This document shows, piece after piece, positions 30,916-36,351 of a stretch of DNA of 36,351 bases. The position numbers and the translations under genes are program-made. The notes beneath the pieces are model-generated. The model was not told the origin of the DNA and ran no database searches. It saw nothing but the letters and a program-made list of their open reading frames with translations. Numbering within the stretch: position 1 is the stretch's first letter; every line of letters begins with the position of its first letter. Origin of the DNA: Sandaracinaceae bacterium (GTDB lineage: Bacteria > Myxococcota_A > Polyangia > Polyangiales > Sandaracinaceae); assembly GCA_040218145.1 (NCBI GenBank), contig JAVJQK010000013.1, forward strand, positions 1-36,351. The letters run 5' to 3'.

Positions 30916-32868
30916 ATGGCGCCACCCCCCAAACCGCGAGATCCGAGGCGTCCTGGCGAGGACGCAGGCGACGCCCCCGAAGGGCGGCCGCGCGGCGGCC
31001 TGCTGCTCGCGCTCTTCCTGATGCTGCTGGCGTTCGGGCTCGCGCAAGTCTTCTTCGCGCGCCCCGCCTCGGAGCCGATCCGCTACGACCAGTTCAAGCG
31101 ATACCTCCGCGAGGACCGCATCGACTGGGTGTCGCTCGGCGACGCCCAGATCCGCGGCGCCTTCCACGAGGATCGCATCCCGCCGCGCGAAGGTGAGCGA
31201 GCCGACGAGGACGGCGAGCGGGGCAAGAGCTTCATCACCCCGCGGGTCGACGACGAGCGGCTCGTGCCGCAGCTCGAGGAAGCGCAGGTGGCCTTCCGAG
31301 GCGAGACGCAGTCCCCGTGGGCGGAGAGCTGGCCGACCCTCCTCTACATCGGCGTGACCATCCTCCTGATGGTCTTCCTGTGGCGCACCATGTTCCGTCG
31401 CATGGGCCAGGGCGCGGGCGGGGTGCTCTCGTTCGGCAAGAGCCGCGGCAAGGTGATCCAGGAGGCGGACGTCGACGTCACCTTCGACGACGTCGCGGGT
31501 GCAGACGAGGCGAAACAAGAGCTGACCGAGATCATCGAGTTCCTCAAACGCCCGGAGAAGTTCCGGCGCATCGGGGCGAAGATCCCGAAGGGCGTGCTCC
31601 TGGTCGGCCCGCCCGGCACGGGCAAGACGCTGATGGCGCGCGCGGTGGCGGGCGAGGCGGGGGTGCCCTTCATCTCCATCAGCGGCTCCGAGTTCGTCGA
31701 GATGTTCGTCGGCGTGGGCGCGGCGCGGGTGCGTGACCTCTTCGAGCAGGCGGCCAAGAGCGCGCCCTGCATCGTGTTCATCGACGAGCTGGACGCGCTC
31801 GGTCGCTCGCGGAGCGGCGGTCAGGTGATGGGCGGCAACGAGGAGCGCGAGTCGACGCTCAACCAGCTCCTCGTCGAGATGGACGGCTTCGAGCCGCACG
31901 AGGCGGTCATCCTCATGGCGGCCACCAACCGGCCCGAGGTCCTCGACACCGCGCTCCTGCGCCCGGGCCGCTTCGACCGGCAGGTGCTCGTCGACCGCCC
32001 GGACCGCAACGGGCGCGAGGCCATCCTGCGCGTGCACGTCAAGGGCGTGAGCCTCTCGGACGACGTCGACCTCGAGGAGCTGGCCAAGCGCACGCCCGGG
32101 TTCGCCGGGGCGGACCTCGCCAACCTCGTCAACGAGGCCGCGCTCCTGGCCGCGCGCCACGACGCGACCGCGGTGACCATGAAGCACTTCTCCTCCGCCA
32201 TCGACCGCGTCGTCGCCGGGCTCGAGAAGAAGAACCGCCTGATGGACGAGACCGAGCGCGAGCGCATCGCCTACCACGAGGTCGGGCACGCGCTCGCCGC
32301 GACGCTCTCGGGCAGCGAGGATCGCGTGCACAAGATCTCCATCGTGCCGCGCGGCATGGCCGCCCTCGGCTACACGATGCAGCTGCCCGATCAGGAGAAG
32401 TACCTGATGACCGAGGCGCAGATCCGCGTGCGCTTGCGCGGGCTGCTGGGCGGACGCGCGGCCGAGGAGGTCGTCTTCGGTGAGCCGTCCACGGGGGCGC
32501 AGAACGACCTGCAGAAGGCGACCGACATCGCGCGCGCCATGGTGACCGAGTACGGCATGAGCGAGCGGCTCGGCCCGGTGCACCTCGCCCGCGAGCGGCG
32601 CCCCGTCTTCCTCGGGGAGGGCCCCGGCCTCCAGGGCGGTGAGCACGGCGACCGGGTCGCGGACGAGGTCGACCAGGAGATCCGGTCCATCGTCTCGCGC
32701 GCGCTCGAGGAGGCGAAGGCGCTGCTCGCGGACAACCGCGACACGCTCGACACCATGACGAGGCGGCTGCTCGACGCCGAGCAGCTCGAGGGCGACGAGC
32801 TGAAGGACCTGCTCGCCGAGGCGGTGTCGAACAACCGCTGGACCCCCGAAGACGCAGCCGCCGAATAG
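30916..32868 (+). CDS. ftsH: ATP-dependent zinc metalloprotease FtsH
   Basis: A membrane-bound AAA+ protease for quality control of membrane and regulatory proteins. The 650-residue protein has a basic N-terminus and a first transmembrane segment (about 29-48). A periplasmic domain with an acidic Arg/Glu-rich insert (about 88-105) is followed by a second transmembrane segment (about 138-156). The ATPase domain carries Walker A GPPGTGKT (231-238), FIDELDAL and the second region of homology [20 protein letters not shown]. The metalloprotease has HEVGH (454-458). The C-terminal tail reads NNRWTPED. It is divergent from rraA. The DUF1361 gene follows after 89 nt. Confidence 0.95.
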   Translation: MAPPPKPRDPRRPGEDAGDAPEGRPRGGLLLALFLMLLAFGLAQVFFARPASEPIRYDQFKRYLREDRIDWVSLGDAQIRGAFHEDRIPPREGERADEDGERGKSFITPRVDDERLVPQLEEAQVAFRGETQSPWAESWPTLLYIGVTILLMVFLWRTMFRRMGQGAGGVLSFGKSRGKVIQEADVDVTFDDVAGADEAKQELTEIIEFLKRPEKFRRIGAKIPKGVLLVGPPGTGKTLMARAVAGEAGVPFISISGSEFVEMFVGVGAARVRDLFEQAAKSAPCIVFIDELDALGRSRSGGQVMGGNEERESTLNQLLVEMDGFEPHEAVILMAATNRPEVLDTALLRPGRFDRQVLVDRPDRNGREAILRVHVKGVSLSDDVDLEELAKRTPGFAGADLANLVNEAALLAARHDATAVTMKHFSSAIDRVVAGLEKKNRLMDETERERIAYHEVGHALAATLSGSEDRVHKISIVPRGMAALGYTMQLPDQEKYLMTEAQIRVRLRGLLGGRAAEEVVFGEPSTGAQNDLQKATDIARAMVTEYGMSERLGPVHLARERRPVFLGEGPGLQGGEHGDRVADEVDQEIRSIVSRALEEAKALLADNRDTLDTMTRRLLDAEQLEGDELKDLLAEAVSNNRWTPEDAAAE

Positions 32869-32957
32869 ACGCGCCGCCACGACTTCGCCACGACTCGGCC
32901 TCCCCAGCTCCTCACCGCCTCCGCGCCAGCGCGACCGCGGGCCTCCATGCTCGGGGC

Positions 32958-33602
32958 ATGCATCGATGGTGGGCCCGCGAGCGCGGGCGGGGGCTCTCTC
33001 CGATCGGGTTGGGCATGGCGCTCTTCGGCGTCGCGCTCGTGGCGCGCGTCACGTACGCGGAGGAGCTGCGCTACGGCTTCCTCGTCTGGAACCTCTTCTT
33101 GGCGTGGCTGCCCTGGCTGCTGTCGGCCTTCGCCGAGCGCGCCGCGGCGCGCCGCCGGGACCTGCTCCTCCTCGTCATCGGCGTGGGTTGGCTGCTCCTG
33201 CTGCCCAACGCGCCCTACGTGGTCACCGATCTGATGCACCTCCGGCGCCACCCCCCGACCCCGCTCTGGTACGACGCGATCCTGCTCGGCACCGCGGCGA
33301 CCACGGGCCTCTTCGCCGGCGCGTTCGCGCTCCGCCGCATGCAGGACGCCGTCACGACTCGCTGCGGCGCGCGCGCCGGCTGGGCCCTCGTCGCGCTTGC
33401 GCTCCCCGCGAGCGGCCTCGGCATCTACCTGGGCCGCTTCGAGCGCCTCAACAGCTGGGACGCCATCCTCCACCCGCTCGCCGTCGCGCGCTCCGTGCTC
33501 GCCTCGCTCGGCCCGCGCGCCTTCGTCGTGAGCGCCGCGATGGCCGGCCTCTTCGCGATGACCTACCTCGCCCTCGGCCGCCCGCGTCTGGACACCGAAT
33601 GA
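32958..33602 (+). CDS. DUF1361-family polytopic membrane protein
   Basis: A 214-residue membrane protein with about six hydrophobic segments. The DUF1361 landmarks LPNAPYVVTDLMHLR, WYDAILLGT and GIYLGRFERLNSWD are in order. The function of the family is unknown. Its C-terminal Asp/Glu follows the last helix. It ends directly before the GTG of the next gene, suggesting co-transcription with that unknown exported protein. Confidence 0.87.
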   Translation: MHRWWARERGRGLSPIGLGMALFGVALVARVTYAEELRYGFLVWNLFLAWLPWLLSAFAERAAARRRDLLLLVIGVGWLLLLPNAPYVVTDLMHLRRHPPTPLWYDAILLGTAATTGLFAGAFALRRMQDAVTTRCGARAGWALVALALPASGLGIYLGRFERLNSWDAILHPLAVARSVLASLGPRAFVVSAAMAGLFAMTYLALGRPRLDTE

Positions 33603-34535
33603 GTGGTGGCTCACCCTCGTGAAGTGAGGGTTGCACTGTGCATCATCGCGGCGACCCTGGGCGTGGGCTGCTGGGGACACCACGCTCGCTGGGAAGAGGC
33701 CGCGCCCGACCGGACCGGCGTGACGCTCGAGGTGCGACTCGCCTCGACGGGCGGGGGCCGTTGGTATGCAGGCGTCGTGCGCGTCTTCCCCGACGGGAGC
33801 TTCGACGCCGCCGACCGCTTCGAGCTGCGCGTGTGCACCGGGACGCTCGACCCTTCGCTCCTCTCCGAGGCGGAGGCGCTGATCCGCGAGACGCGGCCGT
33901 TCGAGCTCCCGCCCTGGCTGGGTGAAGACTGCGCACACTGCGAGCTGGTCTCCGTGCGGCTGGTGAGCGAGGGAGGGCTCGCGAACGACGTCCGGGGCAC
34001 CTTGGCGCCCGCGCTCGAGCCCTACCGAGCCTTCGCCGAGCGCGTCTGGGCGGAGACCGACTTCGACGCCTGCCCTTCGCCTCCGCTCTCACCCGAGGAG
34101 ACGGAGCTCGTGCTCTGGGTGGACGCGACCACTCCGTCGATCGCTGTGCGGGACTCGTATGCGGGCTTCTCGGCGCTGAGGCTCGAGCTCCGCTCCGGCG
34201 CGCCGCTCCTCCGTATCGAAGGGTATGAAGCGTTCTCCAGCGACGGCGACGAACCGACGCCGCTCTGCGCGCTCGAGATCTCGGCCGACGAGCGCGAGCG
34301 TCTACTCGACGCGATCCAGCGCGCGGCGCTGCACGCCGAGCCCGCCATGTGCGACACCGACGACGTCCGCTCCCTGACGGACCTGCGCGTGACCGTCAAC
34401 CTGCGCACTCGTGTCCCGGCCTACGAGCGGACCTCGCTCCTCCGGAACGTCTCCTTTCGGGTCTGCGACGACCACCACGAGAGTCACCGCGAGGTGGAGG
34501 ACGCGGTGCGCGTGCTGCTGGACCGGTGCGGCTGA
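33603..34535 (+). CDS. Unrecognised exported or lipid-anchored protein
   Basis: This protein of up to 310 residues has a hydrophobic N-terminus (VRVALCIIAATLGVGCWG) that may be a signal peptide with a non-canonical lipobox (GVGC). The rest is soluble with mixed strands and helices, seven more cysteines and many acidic residues, for example LGEDCAHCELVSVRL and ISADERERLLDAIQRA. No family is recognised. The start is either GTG 33603, directly after the preceding stop, or GTG 33624, which begins the hydrophobic part; neither has a good ribosome-binding site. An ACCCTC/GAGGGT hairpin (33613-33631) overlaps the second start. More A/T-ending codons than its neighbours are visible. Its stop abuts the stop of the convergent regulator gene. 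Confidence 0.7.
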   Translation: MVAHPREVRVALCIIAATLGVGCWGHHARWEEAAPDRTGVTLEVRLASTGGGRWYAGVVRVFPDGSFDAADRFELRVCTGTLDPSLLSEAEALIRETRPFELPPWLGEDCAHCELVSVRLVSEGGLANDVRGTLAPALEPYRAFAERVWAETDFDACPSPPLSPEETELVLWVDATTPSIAVRDSYAGFSALRLELRSGAPLLRIEGYEAFSSDGDEPTPLCALEISADERERLLDAIQRAALHAEPAMCDTDDVRSLTDLRVTVNLRTRVPAYERTSLLRNVSFRVCDDHHESHREVEDAVRVLLDRCG

Positions 34536-35874
<1,339 letters not shown>

Positions 35875-35885
<11 letters not shown>

Positions 35886-36351
35886 GGGTGCCGAAAGAGT
35901 ACCACCGGCCGATGGTGGCGCGAGCGCGATACGTCCGGGGCGCGGAGGGGAAGGCGAGCAGCGCCTGCTCGCCGCCTTCCGGTGCTGCTGCCGCATCCGC
36001 ACCCGCTTCCGAGTCCGCTTCCGCACCCGCTTCCGAGTCCGCATCCGCACCCGCATCCGCATCCGCACCCGCACCCGCACCCGCTTCCGAGTCCGCTTCC
36101 GAGTCCGCTTCCGCCTCCGCCTCCGCCTCCGCCTCCGCTTCCGCTTCCGAGTCCGCTTCCGAGTCCGCTTCCGAGTCCGCCTCCGAGTCCGCCTCCGAGT
36201 CCGCCTCCGAGTCCGCCTCTGAGTCCGCTTCCGAGTCCGCGGCCGCTTCCGAGTCCGCGGCCGCGTCCGAGTCCGCGGCCGCACCCCAGTCCGAGTCCGC
36301 TTCCGAGTTAGCTCCCGAGTCGAGCCCCCCCCCGAACCCCGCCCCCCCCCC
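35875..36351 (-). CDS. Possible partial gene: acidic EADS-repeat C-terminal part
   Basis: A minus-strand frame is open from the window edge to a TGA at 35875-35877, 158 codons without a stop. It begins Gly-rich, then runs through about 300 nt of EADS, EA, AGAD and AAAD units. It ends in a normal-looking tail (APEGGEQALLAFPSAPRTYR and about 15 more residues). Its Ala, Ser and Asp codons are mostly GCG, TCG and GAC, the preferred ones here. It overlaps the regulator start by 11 nt, as coupled genes do. Against this, every frame across the array is open, and a plus-strand frame from ATG 35912 (SESAS repeats) also runs to the edge. No start codon lies within the window. Confidence 0.28.
35991..36309. 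repeat. Hexamer/dodecamer tandem array at the window edge
   Basis: About 320 nt of six-base units of the form CCGCNT or CCGAGT arranged mainly as 12-mers such as GAGTCCGCTTCC and GAGTCCGCCTCC, with GCACCC and GCGGCC variants. All spacings are multiples of six, so every reading frame stays open. It is followed by two runs of nine or more C, consistent with a contig that ended in unassembled repeat. Confidence 0.9.

Noticed and set aside
35886-36284. Extension of the FHA-sigma54 regulator into the repeat array
   Set aside because: In this frame the array reads as about 100 residues of alternating Arg/Thr/Lys, which is implausible before an FHA domain; ATG 35885 is a normal start.
35991-36309. 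Repeat array as a CRISPR
   Set aside because: Units are 6-12 nt with no unique spacers.

Overview
The window is about 36 kb of very GC-rich bacterial DNA with densely packed genes, many sharing 4-nt ATGA or GTGA overlaps. The gene content points to Myxococcota, most likely an order Polyangiales / Sandaracinaceae-type organism. The signs are lipoproteins with Cys-rich repeats, a MopE-type metal-binding motif, thrombospondin-3 (DxDxDG) repeats fused to OmpA or vWA domains, an FHA-sigma54 activator and IPT/TIG repeats. This placement is inferred from family content only; no rRNA or tRNA gene was seen. The right edge ends inside a low-complexity repeat followed by C runs, so it is probably a contig end.

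Left part (1-12218). parC-parE (topoisomerase IV) is followed by a strong hairpin and a 26-residue prolipoprotein-like micro-ORF. Next comes a coupled pair, a DHRS1-like short-chain dehydrogenase and a class D flavin monooxygenase of the acyl-CoA dehydrogenase fold. A small membrane protein then diverges from a two-gene envelope unit, an OmpA/TSP3 protein coupled to a Cys-rich lipoprotein. On the minus strand a three-gene unit follows: SDR, small membrane protein, and a degenerate protein kinase fused to a winged-helix domain.

Middle (12219-20975). A ParA-type ATPase with two N-terminal zinc fingers is paired with a ribbon-helix-helix protein. Upstream lies a cluster of GAAG/CTTC boxes, so the locus resembles a chromosomal type Ib (ParF/ParG-like) partition or positioning module. 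A minus-strand histidine-degradation unit (hutU-hutI plus a 110-aa unknown) follows, then a secreted protein with six IPT domains and a convergent calcium-repeat/vWA lipoprotein.

Right part (20976-36351). guaB and guaA, the two steps from IMP to GMP, flank a minus-strand unit encoding a TPR membrane protein and a large MopE-motif lipoprotein. Behind guaA lie two small exported proteins, one with a PEGA domain. A coupled unit of CinA-type MoaB-like protein, alpha/beta hydrolase lipoprotein and Sir2 deacylase follows, then RraA (minus), ftsH, a DUF1361 membrane protein, an unrecognised exported protein, and an FHA-sigma54-Fis regulator (minus). The last 350 nt are a hexamer/dodecamer array open in every frame, which may encode an acidic repeat protein running off the edge.

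The most novel candidates are the zinc-finger ParA/RHH locus with its upstream boxes, the pseudokinase-winged-helix regulator with its membrane-protein partner, and the micro-lipoprotein whose mature product would be only four residues. No mobile element, CRISPR array, tRNA or rRNA was detected.
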